From contig OV884056.1 of the NCBI GenBank assembly GCA_930367215.1, positions 51,398,308-51,462,307 of the forward strand: DNA of 64,000 nt, in the 5' to 3' direction. A program made the position numbers and the translations under genes. Source of the stretch: Pollenia angustigena (lineage: Eukaryota; Arthropoda; Insecta; Diptera; Polleniidae). Positions 43,353-54,250 of the stretch are shown here, piece after piece; positions within the stretch are counted from its first letter, which is position 1; every line of letters begins with the position of its first letter. Under the pieces are notes generated by a model that was given only the letters and a program-made list of their open reading frames with translations, was not told where the DNA came from and searched no databases.

Positions 43353-46300
43353 ATGGCACTCGATAAATTTGTTAATTGTACAAATGACCTTTTAGATTTT
43401 GAAAGCGAGTATTCAGAATCAAAGGCAGGTGAGGACATTCATAGTTTAGAAGTTCTTCGTGTAGAACTAGACTCACTTTGGCAGCAAATCAAAAGGGCTT
43501 ATGAAGAGTGTAGGGACAAGAAACCGGAATCCGGCGAACAACCAATAGACAGGCAGAAACTTCGCGATCGGTACAAAAAGGCCCTGGCGGCATACAAAAC
43601 TTGTTTGGCCTCACTTAACGCGGAAATTCTGGCGCTTTCTGCCCCGACTGATGACACGAACAAACATGAGCGATTATCGTCTGCCGACACCCCAACTTTA
43701 GAAAATAGTGATATTTCTTCTATTCGGCTGCCACCTTGCGACATAGATACGTTTTTAGGTGATTTTGTGACATGGCCAACCTTCCGCGACCTTTTTACTG
43801 CCCTATATTTAAATAATTCGCGGCTTAGTAAAATTGAAAAATTATTTCATTTGCTTCAAAAAACTGGAGGAGACGCTAGAAACATAGTTTCAAATGCCCC
43901 ATTAACCAACGAAGGCTTCGATATAGCCTGGAAAAATCTTGTTCTTCAATACGAGAACAATCGGATTCAGGTCAACGAACAATTGAAAATTTTATTTGAC
44001 CTTCCGAAAGTTACCGAAGATTCAGGCCAATCTATTCAGACACTACAACGAACCGTTAATGGCTGCATTCAAGCTTTAAATGCTTTAAGGGTAGAAACTG
44101 GCACTTGGGACCCATTTCTTGTATATCTATGCTCGACCAAGCTCCCCCGAACACTTTTGAAGGAATTTGAAAACTCTCTTCAAGAAATAACAAAAGTTCC
44201 ATCGTGGGAACAATTTAACAATTTTTTGACTCACCATTCTAAGACTTTAGAGTCAATAGCGGCCATCACACAACCTAAACCCTATCAACAAAAAAAGGAA
44301 AGTTCCAAACCGTTCACTAAACAAAAACAGGTTCACAGTTTTCAAACAAACGCGACTCAAACCAATAACGAGTCGAAATCTCAGAAACGTTTTCCATCAA
44401 AGGGGGGACAAAAAGACTCTACACACAATTGCCAACATTGTAAAGGGCCCCACCCATTACGATCCTGCCCTAATTTTTTGGAAAAGAATGTGAATGACCG
44501 AATTCACATAGTAAAAGTCACAAATTCATGTTTTAATTGCTTGTCAATAAATCATGGTGTCAAGGACTGCTCAAGCAAATATAGTTGTAGGCTGTGCAAA
44601 CAAAAACATAATACTTTGTTGCACAAGGCAACGGTGACCCAGCCTATAAGTTTACCACCAAATAACGCTGACAACCAAGCTAGTACAAGTGCTGCAGCGC
44701 AAGCCCAATACATACAGTCCACTTCCAAATCAGGTATCCCTAACCTGACTTCTTTGACCCTGCGGGGAAACAATCAGTCCTCGACACAACTAGTAGACAA
44801 AGAAACTTTGTTATTTACTGCAATAGTACAAATCGAAACTAGAGGCGCAAGATACCAGGCAAGAGCAATCATCGACCCTGGATCCCAATCCACGTTTATA
44901 TCGGACAAGTTGAAAAACCGATTAAACTTACCTACAAAACGTAATATAGTACACGTTTCCGGCTTGAGTCAGACAGTTTCTGAAACTTCTACCAAAGCCT
45001 GTTTGTTTAACCTTTGCTCCAGGGTGGACACATCGTTTAAATTAGAGGTATGGGCACCAGTCTTGAAGACCCTTCCATCCAATTTACCGCCCCAAACGTT
45101 AAACGCAGAACAATTCGCAGAGGCTGCAAAATTAGAACTTGCAGACCCACACTTTCATCAAAGTCGACCCATCGACCTACTAATAGGCCTCGACTTAGGC
45201 CCCTCAATATATAGTATGGAAACGCCGATGCGGTCAATTGGATCCCTTTTGGCACAAAAAACAGTATTTGGCTGGATTGTGGGGGGACCAATTTCTACAA
45301 CAAATTCACCTAGAAAAACGATATCTTTACTAAACACGTCGTCCCTGGACCGAATCCTCACACGCTTTTGGGAGGTGGAGGAGACCCCAAAAAAGGTTTT
45401 GAGGTCAGAAGAGGACACGCACTGTGAAAATCACTACAAGTCTACAACACGTAGAAGTGATTCGGGTAGATATATTGTTACCCTACCCTTTAAAAATGGC
45501 GAAGAAATAGGCGTATCTAGAAATATTGCCATGGCCCAATTTTTGAGAATGGAGCGCATGCTTAGCCAAAAGCCAGAACTTAAGACACAATACGACCAAG
45601 TTATTGTAGAATACCTCGAGCTAGGACATATGAGGAAAATTTCTCCCCTGGAAATAAATAAATATCCAAATTATTACCTGCCGCATCACGCAGTAATAAA
45701 ACCCGAAAAGTTGACTTCGAAGATTAGAGTAGTTTTCAACGCATCGAGCCCGTCTTCAAATAAGAGAAGTTTGAATGACATTTTGTATCCAGGACCCATA
45801 CTTCAACAAGACTTAGTGCTCATAATATTGAAGTGGAGATTCTTCCGTTTTGTGTACAACGCAGATGTCACAAAAATGTATCGCCAGATACTCATTGACC
45901 CTACGCAAACAAAATATCAAAGGATATTGTTTAGAAAATCCGAGACTGATCTTATTGAAGATTACGAACTCCTCACAGTGACGTTTGGAGTTAATTGCGC
46001 GCCCTTTCTTGCCATAAGAACACTTCTTCAACTAGCCGAAGATATCGGGACAACTCACCCCCTTGCGTCAAACATTTTACAACACAACATGTACGTAGAT
46101 GACGTCTTAGCTGGTGGCCACACATTAAACGATGCCATCAAATCACGAAAAGAACTTACAACTGTTCTGAAATCCGCTGGTTTCGATCTGATGAAATGGA
46201 CCTCAAATGATCCACGAGTTATTCAAGATTTGCCAAATGAGACCCTACTACCGCTCGACTGGTTAAACTTATCCGAGAACGCCGGAACCAAGACACTCGG

Positions 46301-48638
46301 GATAAAATGGAACATTTCCTCAGACTCTTTTACATTCACTGCCCCAGGTGTTGAGATGAAAGAAAATTACACAAAAAGGGAAGTTCTATCTACAATTGCC
46401 AAATTCTTTGACCCTTGCGGATGGATAGCTCCAGTAATTGTTGATGCCAAGTTAATCATGCAACAGATTTGGTTAGATAAAGTCGACTGGGATGACAACA
46501 TAAAGCCCTTGACTTGCATCAAATGGCAGAAATTCGTCAAAAACTGCCCTGTAATAAATGCCCTGAAAATTCCTCGTTGGATCCAGTACAGCCCTAATTT
46601 AAATGTGGAAATACATGGCTTTAGCGACGCCTCAGAAAAAGCTTATTCTGCGACCCTTTACGTCCGAATACAGTCTGAAAATTCTATATTTACATATTTA
46701 CTGGCCTCTAAGACTCGTGTTGCTCCCATTAAACAAATATCGCTACCACGTTTGGAGCTTTGTGGATCCGTTTTACTTGCAAATTTAGCATCAGGAATTC
46801 TGCCAAATCTACAAGCTACGCAAATCATCACATATTTTTGGACATACTCAACAATAGTACTGGCCTGGTTAAAGAAACCCCCCTGCACGTGGAGCACTTT
46901 CGTTGGAAATCGTGTCTCAGAAATTGTAGATAAAGTCGGCAATAGTCATTGGCAACATGTCGAATCAAAAGAAAACCCTGCAGATATCGCCAGCCGGGGA
47001 TGTACGCCCCAAGAATTAGAAACCCACAACTTATGGTGGTTTGGACCCTCATGGCTAAAATTACCTAAAGATAAATGGCCAAAATCCAGAAGTCCAGATG
47101 ACACCAACTTAGAAGCAAAAACTGTAAAGACGTTAACTACTACTACTCAGGAGGATCCATTGAACAGGTTCTCCAATTTGTCGCGCGCTTATAGAGTATT
47201 AGCTTATGTCCTACGTTTCTGGAGAAATACTGGTGTAAACAGAACCCGCCTTCGGATATCTTCAAACGAAGTTACACCAGAAGAAATAACAGATGTCAAA
47301 ACACGACTCATTATTTTGACGCAAAAACAACACTTCCCAGAAGAATATAAGCAGTTGAAGCTCAAACAAAGTATCTCTTCTACTAGCAGTATTTTGACTC
47401 TCAACCCGTTCATGGACCAACTAGGCGTCATCCGAGCCAACGGACGTCTGGTTCAATCACCAGCGCTCACATATAACGAACGACATCCAATTTTGTTGCC
47501 GTACAACTCTAAGTTCACCAGATTGCTGACCGAATTCACTCATAAAATAACGATTCATGGTGGAAACCAACTTATGATCCGAGTACTTCGTACGGAATTT
47601 TGGATTTTTCGTCTGAAGCCCTTAGTAAAAACGGTGATTAATAATTGTAAAACTTGTGTTTTGTACAAAAAACACACTCAGAGTCAAATCATGGCTTCCT
47701 TACCACCAGAGCGCACAACACTGTCTCGCCCTTTCGCCACAACTGGAGTAGATTACGCTGGACCTTTCAACATTCGAAACTTTACTGGTCGAGCCTGCCT
47801 TGTCACAAAAGGATATGTCTGCATCTTTGTATGCTTTGCCACTAAAGCTGTACACCTAGAACCAGTAAGTGATTTATCGACCCAAGCATTTTTAGCTGCC
47901 TTTTCCCGTTTTATTCGAAGACGTGGATGTCCAGCATTCATATATTCGGACAACGGCACAAACTTTGTCGGAGCAGCAGAACTCATCAAAAAAGATCGTC
48001 TAGAATTTACAAAAACTCTTCAATCCCAAGTTACACACAACTATAGCCATCAAAATATCATTTGGAAATTTATACCCCCTGGTGCCCCGCATATGGGCGG
48101 ACTCTGGGAAGCCGGTGTAAAATCATTCAAAACCCACCTAAAAAAAATGATACCAGCTATGAAATTTACGTTTGAAGAGTTGTCAACAATTCTCGCTCGC
48201 ATAGAATCGTGTTTAAACTCTAGACCCTTAAGTCCTGCTAGCGATGACCCACATGACCTTAACCCATTGACCCCTGGACACTTCCTTATTGGAACTCCAT
48301 TATTGACCCCAGCCGAACCTGATGTAAGCAGCGAAAACCTGACCCTCATCAACCGCTGGAAACGCCTAAAGGTCATCTACCACTCATTTTGTAAAAGATG
48401 GAAATCCGAATACCTGGCCGAACTGCATCGCAGGTACAAGTGGAAGTCTCAGAGGGACAACGTTAAAGTCAACGATTTAGTCGTCATCAAAAACAACAAT
48501 TTGCCGCCCAATGAATGGCAAATGGGCCGAATCACGAAGACTCATATTGGTACTGATCAACACTGTAGAATTGTCGACATCCAGACAAAAAATGGGATCG
48601 TTACCAGACCCATTACAAAAATTGTGGTTTTGTTTTAA
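43353..48638 (+). CDS. BEL/Pao Gag-Pol polyprotein
   Basis: 1761 residues in one frame, no frameshift. Order: Gag-like DUF1759 region (about 140-290); Cys/His knuckles (CQHCKGPHPLRSC, CFNCLSINHGVKDC, CRLCKQKH; about 355-425); A17-type protease with Asp508 (IIDPGSQSTF); reverse transcriptase with YVDD at 914-917; RNase H with Asp1092 and Glu1135; H2C2 zinc region and integrase core with Asp1467, Asp1533 and Glu1586; C-terminal DUF5641-like region (RWKRLK ... PITKIV). At residue 1165, where BEL RNase H normally has its next catalytic Asp before STIVLAW, this copy has Tyr (codon TAC at 46845-46847). Everything else looks intact. The long leader (42553-43352) holds CAA/AAC-rich sequence. Confidence 0.95.
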   Translation: MALDKFVNCTNDLLDFESEYSESKAGEDIHSLEVLRVELDSLWQQIKRAYEECRDKKPESGEQPIDRQKLRDRYKKALAAYKTCLASLNAEILALSAPTDDTNKHERLSSADTPTLENSDISSIRLPPCDIDTFLGDFVTWPTFRDLFTALYLNNSRLSKIEKLFHLLQKTGGDARNIVSNAPLTNEGFDIAWKNLVLQYENNRIQVNEQLKILFDLPKVTEDSGQSIQTLQRTVNGCIQALNALRVETGTWDPFLVYLCSTKLPRTLLKEFENSLQEITKVPSWEQFNNFLTHHSKTLESIAAITQPKPYQQKKESSKPFTKQKQVHSFQTNATQTNNESKSQKRFPSKGGQKDSTHNCQHCKGPHPLRSCPNFLEKNVNDRIHIVKVTNSCFNCLSINHGVKDCSSKYSCRLCKQKHNTLLHKATVTQPISLPPNNADNQASTSAAAQAQYIQSTSKSGIPNLTSLTLRGNNQSSTQLVDKETLLFTAIVQIETRGARYQARAIIDPGSQSTFISDKLKNRLNLPTKRNIVHVSGLSQTVSETSTKACLFNLCSRVDTSFKLEVWAPVLKTLPSNLPPQTLNAEQFAEAAKLELADPHFHQSRPIDLLIGLDLGPSIYSMETPMRSIGSLLAQKTVFGWIVGGPISTTNSPRKTISLLNTSSLDRILTRFWEVEETPKKVLRSEEDTHCENHYKSTTRRSDSGRYIVTLPFKNGEEIGVSRNIAMAQFLRMERMLSQKPELKTQYDQVIVEYLELGHMRKISPLEINKYPNYYLPHHAVIKPEKLTSKIRVVFNASSPSSNKRSLNDILYPGPILQQDLVLIILKWRFFRFVYNADVTKMYRQILIDPTQTKYQRILFRKSETDLIEDYELLTVTFGVNCAPFLAIRTLLQLAEDIGTTHPLASNILQHNMYVDDVLAGGHTLNDAIKSRKELTTVLKSAGFDLMKWTSNDPRVIQDLPNETLLPLDWLNLSENAGTKTLGIKWNISSDSFTFTAPGVEMKENYTKREVLSTIAKFFDPCGWIAPVIVDAKLIMQQIWLDKVDWDDNIKPLTCIKWQKFVKNCPVINALKIPRWIQYSPNLNVEIHGFSDASEKAYSATLYVRIQSENSIFTYLLASKTRVAPIKQISLPRLELCGSVLLANLASGILPNLQATQIITYFWTYSTIVLAWLKKPPCTWSTFVGNRVSEIVDKVGNSHWQHVESKENPADIASRGCTPQELETHNLWWFGPSWLKLPKDKWPKSRSPDDTNLEAKTVKTLTTTTQEDPLNRFSNLSRAYRVLAYVLRFWRNTGVNRTRLRISSNEVTPEEITDVKTRLIILTQKQHFPEEYKQLKLKQSISSTSSILTLNPFMDQLGVIRANGRLVQSPALTYNERHPILLPYNSKFTRLLTEFTHKITIHGGNQLMIRVLRTEFWIFRLKPLVKTVINNCKTCVLYKKHTQSQIMASLPPERTTLSRPFATTGVDYAGPFNIRNFTGRACLVTKGYVCIFVCFATKAVHLEPVSDLSTQAFLAAFSRFIRRRGCPAFIYSDNGTNFVGAAELIKKDRLEFTKTLQSQVTHNYSHQNIIWKFIPPGAPHMGGLWEAGVKSFKTHLKKMIPAMKFTFEELSTILARIESCLNSRPLSPASDDPHDLNPLTPGHFLIGTPLLTPAEPDVSSENLTLINRWKRLKVIYHSFCKRWKSEYLAELHRRYKWKSQRDNVKVNDLVVIKNNNLPPNEWQMGRITKTHIGTDQHCRIVDIQTKNGIVTRPITKIVVLF

Positions 48639-48900
48639 AATATACTTAACATTTTTTAAAATTTTCCCAACTAAATTTATATTGAATTCCTACTTACAGG
48701 TATGGCATCCCACAAAACAATTCTAAGTTTCTCATCAACAGATTTGATTGCCGTCAACATTTCTACTTCACACGACCCGCAACCTTAAATCCAATTGAGA
48801 TCCTAGATGCCATATCTGTCAAATTCATCACAACAACTTGCTTCATTGTAATCTGTTTTTCGGACCTATGGTAAACTGCACCAAGTCATGGGGGCCGGAA
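48639..48900 (+). other. 3' region of the BEL element with acceptor-like site, 28-codon ORF and polypurine tract
   Basis: TTCCTACTTACAG ends at 48699 and reads like a 3' splice site. An ATG follows two bases later and opens a 28-codon ORF (48702-48788, MASHKTILSFSSTDLIAVNI...). The peptide matches nothing I know. GGGGGCCGGAA (48890-48900) immediately before the 3' LTR is the polypurine tract. No env ORF is present. Confidence 0.5.
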
Positions 48901-49282
48901 TGTTTAATGATGACTCATTTATAACGCAGCACCCTGTAAAAACCTAGCGGTCCTTTAATTGTTATTTACTTTGTTTTAAATTCTGTCATTACATTATTTT
49001 TCTTATACTAAGCCTAGCTTGCTAAATAATGTTTAAAAAAAATAACACTCACTCTAGTTTCGACAGTTGAACAAAAAACAAGTAACATAACAAAAGTGAA
49101 AAACAACAAAAACAAATTGTGAACAAAACAAAATACATTTAATTAAAACCCTTTATATTAAATAAAACAAAAATACAAAAAAAATATAAAACTAAAAATA
49201 AAAGTGTTTTTATTTTAAAGAAAAGAACATATAGTGAACCGTGATAAAATTGAGGCAAAAACTCAAAGTTCAGCCCTCAACA
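48901..49282 (+). repeat. 3' LTR of the BEL element
   Basis: 382 bp, identical in my reading to the 5' LTR, followed by gatat. Confidence 0.95.
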
Positions 49283-49622
49283 GATATAATATTAGAATTT
49301 TACTCTGGTTTTCTCCTTTTCATATATTTTTTAAAATTCTACACCCAAAAAAAAAATTTGTAATATAAAACACCTTATATAGGGTGGATAGGTACCTGGG
49401 TACCTTCATGGAAATTGTATGAGAAATCTAATTTTTTGCCTTGTATTGTACAAACAATCGATGTTTAATGATATAATATTAGAATTTTACTCTGGTTTTC
49501 TCCTTTTCATATAATTTTTTAAAATCCTACACCCAAAAAAAAAAAATTTGTAGTATAAAACGTATACAGGTACCCAGGTACCTATTCACCCTATCAAGGG
49601 TGCAAAAAGCAAATTGGTATGC

Positions 49623-50411
49623 CATGAAATTAACGCGAGAGGTATAACGCGTTTCTTTCTCTTTTAAAAACTGTAAATTTTGTATGATAAACAAAAACCA
49701 TTTTTGTCAATTTGGTTTTGTTTTCATGTAAATGTTCACTTATTCGACGCGTGTTTCAGAATAGCCACGATTACTTTTATTTTTAAGTTTTGTATGTATT
49801 TGGAGGTGCATTTGTAAACTAGATTTGTTCCAAAACTCCTTACATACCACTGTTGCAAAAAACTTTTTCTCATACCATTCCAGTATTTATTGGAAAATAA
49901 CAAAAATTACAGATAATTCTCGCACTGTACAGAGAATACTATTAAAAAAACTATTGAATTTTTAAAAAACAAAATTTAACATAAATTATTTATGGCATAA
50001 ATTAGCTAATCTGGCAACACGCATTAATCTGGCAATGCGCAGAAAATTTAAAAACTATGTTAAACTTGGCAGCACAAAATATTATTGGCTATTTGGTTGT
50101 CAAACACAAAGCACAGAATACAACACAAAGCCACAAATTATAATTAAAATTTAATGGCCTGCAAAATGTCTCACCAACAATTCCATTCTCAACACTACGT
50201 AGATTGTGTTCAATGGTTTCGCAATTTTATTTTGTCCCAAGTCGTGTGAGAAATAGTACCGAAGAATATCCCATCAGTATGGCGAGTGCATATAAAGGAA
50301 TTAAGGCCGAACCAGAATGTGCATAATGTTGTTTAATTAAATGTGCGAATTCATTTAATCGTATGGGCTAAACAATATTGAACTTAAAGAAACTTTTTGT
50401 TAAATTGGCTT
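49623..50411. other. Intergenic sequence, nothing recognised
   Basis: CTGGCAACACGCATT and CTGGCAATGCGC near 50010-50035 resemble hAT-like ends but are not paired. No gene. Confidence 0.4.
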
Positions 50412-50996
50412 AAATCTAGTTTAGGAACGCACACCCAAATAAAAAAAAAGTACCGAGGCTGATAAAAAATTGAAAAATAAGAAGAAAAAATAAAATAAAA
50501 ATATTGGCGCAAACGCTTAGTTTTCGAGTTATGGCCGTTTTAAATTTTCAAATATATGTTCGATTTCACACTATATTTCTAAAGTTATATGGCCAATAGT
50601 GGTGTAATTCCATGGTTTTTTTTGTGATGAAAAATTTTTTAAAATTATTTATATTTGTAAATGTATTTTTCGGCTGTAGGAAATATCGCCCAAAGAAAAA
50701 TGGCCCCAAAAAAAAAAATGAAAAATCGCCCAAATGAAGAATCGCCCAAAAGAACATGAAAAATGACCCAAAAAGTTATATATGAAATTTTGCCCAACAA
50801 AAACGAAAAAGGGCCCAAAAAAAAAATGAAAAATTACCCAAAAAGCAAAAACGAATTTTTCCGAAAAGAAATTAAAAATTACCCAATTTGCAAAAAAGTG
50901 GTTATTATTCATATAAATTTAGTTCCATACAAGTGTAAGTTTTATGTAAAAAATTGCATTCTATCTTCAACAGCTGCTCGGCAGTAAGGACAGTAA

Positions 50997-51190
50997 TACC
51001 GGCTGCGCAAACTTCGCTAAGCTTCTCTGCATAGCCGGCCTTCGGCGGGGCGCAAGGATTTTCTCCTCTATGGTATAGCAAACACCGGCTTCGCTAACTA
51101 AAGCTTCTCTGTATATCCGGCCTTCGGCCGGGCGCAAGCATTTTCTCTTCTATGGTATAACAAACACCGGCTTCGCTAACTAAAACTTTT
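50997..51190 (-). repeat. 82-bp units in F2, inverted
   Basis: Two and a part units with TAGCCGGCCTTCGGC, GCGCAAGGATTTTCTCC and AAACACCGGCTTCGCTAAC, the complement of the F1 array. Confidence 0.85.
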
Positions 51191-51423
51191 CTGAATAGCA
51201 AGAAATACGGTAATAAACCAACAAATATTTAAATAAAATAAAAAACATACACTCAAAAACACCAATGAATAAAAAATTACCATTATAAATGTAAGTATAT
51301 TAATGAAAAATAGCCCATTTTTTTCGGGCCATCTTTATTTAATATAATTGTAATTTATTTAAAAATAAGTTTGTTGTTTTTTCTCTGGGTGTTTATATTA
51401 AATATATAACGAAAACACTTTTG

Positions 51424-51640
51424 GGCGCAAGGATTTTCTCCTCAAGGATATAATATATACCGGCTGCGCTACTTACGAAACCGGTACTTGTTCTACCATA
51501 GAGGAGAAAATCCTTGCGCCCGGCCGAAAGCCGGCTATACACAGAAGCTTTAGTTAGCGAAGCCGGTGTTTGTTATACCATAGAAGAGAAAATCCTTGCG
51601 CCCGGCCGAAGGCCTGCTATGCATAGAAGCTTTAGTTAGC
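51424..51640 (+). repeat. 82-bp units in F2, direct
   Basis: About two and a half units in the same orientation as the F1 array (TTGTTATACCATAGAAGAG, CCTTGCGCCCGGCCGAAGG). With 50997-51190 they form a broad inverted arrangement inside F2. Confidence 0.85.
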
Positions 51641-51854
51641 AGTTCTTGTTTGCGACATTGGTGTTTGTTATTTTATAAAATTTGTATTACACTTTTCTTT
51701 AAATAAATTATACACTTAGTACACAAAAACTGTAATGTGAGCTAGAGAGTAAAATTTTTTTTAATAAATTCTATATATCCAGAAAGATCTAGTCAAAACC
51801 TTCAAAATGAGACCAATATTACCCATATAGCTTAAGAAATGTAATGGAAAATCG

Positions 51855-51856
<2 letters not shown>

Positions 51857-51893
<37 letters not shown>
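51857..51893. repeat. (TA)n microsatellite
   Basis: About 17 uninterrupted TA units in the right arm of F2. The left arm and F1 have no comparable run. Confidence 0.95.
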
Positions 51894-51895
<2 letters not shown>

Positions 51896-52346
51896 ACTTA
51901 AAACGTTCATAGCGCAAAAACTAAGCGTTTGCGCCAATATATTTAATTTATTTTTTCTTCTTATTTTTTAATTTTCTATCACCCTAGGTACTTTTTTTTT
52001 TTATTTGGGTGTGCGTGCCTAAAATAGATTTGTTCCGTTTTTTATTTGGTTTTTGTTCTTTTAAATGCATTTGAGAGGCTTTTCGTTGATTTTTGACAGT
52101 AGCTTAAGCTTGTTTATGCATATTCTGGTTGGACCTTTATATAATCGAAATTCATAGTTTGCTGTTGTAGACCTTTTTCATCTTGTAGGTCTAGTAGATC
52201 TAGATTTAGAACAACGAATTGCATACATTCTACATTTTCTATATTCACGCCATCTACAATAGTTAAAATTAAAATGTATGCAGTAAATTGGTGCCGTGTT
52301 TTAAAAAAACACACATGCATACGCACGACTATTAAAAAAAAAAAAA

Positions 52347-52445
52347 CATTTCGTCAACATGACATGAATCATCTGAAGGCCAATTCATGTTCAAAGAAGA
52401 AAAAGGAAGAATCTTGTCAATAAGGCATGAGCCGTATGAACTCAG
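52347..52445 (+). mobile_element. Right-end fragment of the CTGAGTTCATACGG MITE
   Basis: From TTTCGTCAACATGACATGA to GAGCCGTATGAACTCAG. Matches the right part of copy 1 but without the 141-bp hairpin. The left part is missing beyond a poly-A run. Confidence 0.7.
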
Positions 52446-53519
52446 ACTTAGCAAAGTGCCGATTTGCTGATTTTTTTCTAAAAAGTGACGATTTTATTTC
52501 GTATCCAAAAAGGGAAACTATTGATGTTTTTATATTTTTAGATATTAAGCAACAAATTTTTGAAGCAACATTTCGAGTATGGGTACCAAGTGATATAATC
52601 GACAGCTCTTTTTTAAAATAAAATACTTCTTATATAGACAAAAATGTGGACCGAATTCGATCCCCCTAGCGCATATGGTCGCTTTTATGCCAGACTCTGG
52701 ATGAAAAAGAAAATAGTTATTTCGATATGTTGGAAGTTACATACGGATTGATAAAGTTATTTTAAAACGAACTTATATATTTTGATTCGGATCTCTGTAT
52801 AAATACCAGCGTTTAAAAAAATGGTGTCAAAGTAGAAAAACTGCCATTTCTTTTACTTCTTCATTTGTCGTTGGCCAAAATAAACGTTTGCTTTTACTTC
52901 TGATTCATTATATGTAAACAGTCGCTGTTAAACCAACTCAAAAATCGAAAAGTTGTACACAATTTTCGTTTTTTGTTTGACAGTTTTAAATTTCGACTGC
53001 AGTTTTTTAAACCCTCATTAATACCATAGCTGTAAGATGTGAATAAAATAGAAAATTAAATGTTTTAAATTGGATTTTAGCTAATATTTTTCGCTGAAAA
53101 TAAAATCAATCTATGTTAAAATTTTATTGATATACATTTTTGATAATTTATTTTTCTTGAATCAATTTAAATTCGATAGTAATGTATTTAAAATAAAAAA
53201 CAATAATTGTAGATTGAATTATCTTTTTACGTTAAATATACAATTTATTAATATTCGTTGAAACATAATAAAATTTTATATATTTGAATATAAAAAACTT
53301 GAATAATATTCATATTTATTTTATTAAAATGTAAAGAAATCTAATACAAACTAAATGATTTTATTCAAACAAACTATAAAAAATTTCAAAATATTTAAAT
53401 TATAAATTATTGAATACATGATATTCCAAAAAAAATATAAAATTTTTTATTCCAAAAATTTTTTAACAAATTATTTTATTTTACTATTTTTAAACCAAAT
53501 TTATTAAAATTACAAAACA
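52446..53519. other. A/T-rich sequence, probable element interior or end
   Basis: No gene recognised. ATTCAAA, TTGAATA and AATATTC words thicken towards 53240-53460 and return at 54290-54600, on either side of the transposase relic. They may be the subterminal arrays of one decayed hAT-like element. Confidence 0.35.
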
Positions 53520-54250
53520 TTCTAGTCTTGAACAACAATACAGGAGTTTGCTTTAAGAACTGTTTTTAAAATTAATAGTTGTTCAAAATGATCATCAGTT
53601 AAATAATTTCTCCTTGGGCTATTCAATAATCCTGCTAGTGAAAAAAGTCTCTCGACTGGTGCTGAAGATGTAATTGGTGTGTTATATTTTTAAAAAATTT
53701 CATAGATTCTCGGATATTTCTTTAAGTTTTTTAAAGATACATCAATATCGCAGAGATATGATAATAGTTCATTTTCAGATGGTGTAATAACCTTTTCATT
53801 TGCATCTAGAAACAAAGAAAACATCATTTAAAAAAGAATAAAGAAAACTTCCGGGGAATTTTTCTTTAACACTTTATTCTACTTCAAAAAACAACTCTGG
53901 CGTATACGCCAGCGGTAATGACTTGTTTATAAGGGGACAAAGTTTGTTTCAAATTTAACGATACAAGTGTGAAGATAAAAGTTTTTTTAAAGCATGTTAA
54001 AAATTTATTATTGATAATTAAGTTACCTGTTCCATACTCTAAAAATTACGCACATTGTTTAACATCACAATTCTGTTGCACATTTTGTGCAACTATTACT
54101 TTGTTCATTTTAGAAATAACAATTTCATGTATATTGCATTTGTTTACATGAGTTGCCTCAGAAATAATGTTATACCATTTTAATTTTACTTCTAGGTGAC
54201 TTACGGATGCTATTATCGCGTCATGTGAACTTTCATTTAACGAAAAAAAA
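53520..54250 (-). pseudogene. hAT-type transposase C-terminal relic
   Basis: On the minus strand near 53690-53530: APVERLFSLAGLLNSPRRNY followed by LTDDHFEQLLILKTVL, a clear match to the hAT C-terminal dimerisation domain (APxERxFSxAG...PRRNxL...EQLLxLK). Further upstream (about 54240-54040) an HLEVKLKWYNIISEATHVN-type stretch fits the preceding region. Frameshifts and stops separate the pieces. No complete ORF. Confidence 0.78.

Larger units (their letters stand above)
42171..49282 (+). mobile_element. Complete BEL/Pao LTR retrotransposon, recent insertion
   Basis: 7112 bp. Two 382-bp LTRs that I read as identical, primer site, one 1761-codon gag-pol ORF, and polypurine tract. Flanked by a 5-bp duplication gatat (42166-42170 and 49283-49287) in the piggyBac-like MITE, whose other copy shows the unoccupied site TTAATGATATAATATT. 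Identical LTRs mean too little time for mutation since insertion. The lineage is inferred from the A17-type protease, RT, RNase H and integrase with a DUF5641-like tail. No env gene. Confidence 0.95.
42043..49622. mobile_element. piggyBac-like MITE, copy 2, split by the BEL element, right end lost
   Basis: Begins TTAA then CCCTTATGTGTGTGG as in copy 1 (19751-20410). After 128 bp it is interrupted by the BEL element and resumes at 49283. It stays colinear with copy 1 up to GGTATGCCA (49622), then departs: the poly-C tract and the right terminal repeat are absent. Confidence 0.85.
50412..52031. mobile_element. Foldback-type element F2
   Basis: Left end AAATCTAGTTTAGGAACG and right end inverted (GCGTGCCTAAAATAGATTT). 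Inverted homology continues through GTACC(G/T)AGG, AAAATAAGAAGAAAAAAT and GGCGCAAACGCTTAG. It is the sister of F1 (13965-15506) but without the GC-rich palindrome. 82-bp units are present in both orientations. The left half also carries AAAAATGGCCCAAAA / AAAATCGCCCAAA words (50690-50890). No clear target duplication and no transposase. Confidence 0.7.

Noticed and set aside
43499..48376. Minus-strand ORFs of 70-108 codons under the BEL gag-pol
   Set aside because: They are shadows of the long plus-strand ORF with domain support.
48639..48900. Degenerate env gene in the BEL element
   Set aside because: Only a 28-codon ORF is present; no signal peptide, transmembrane segment or Cys pattern of an envelope protein.
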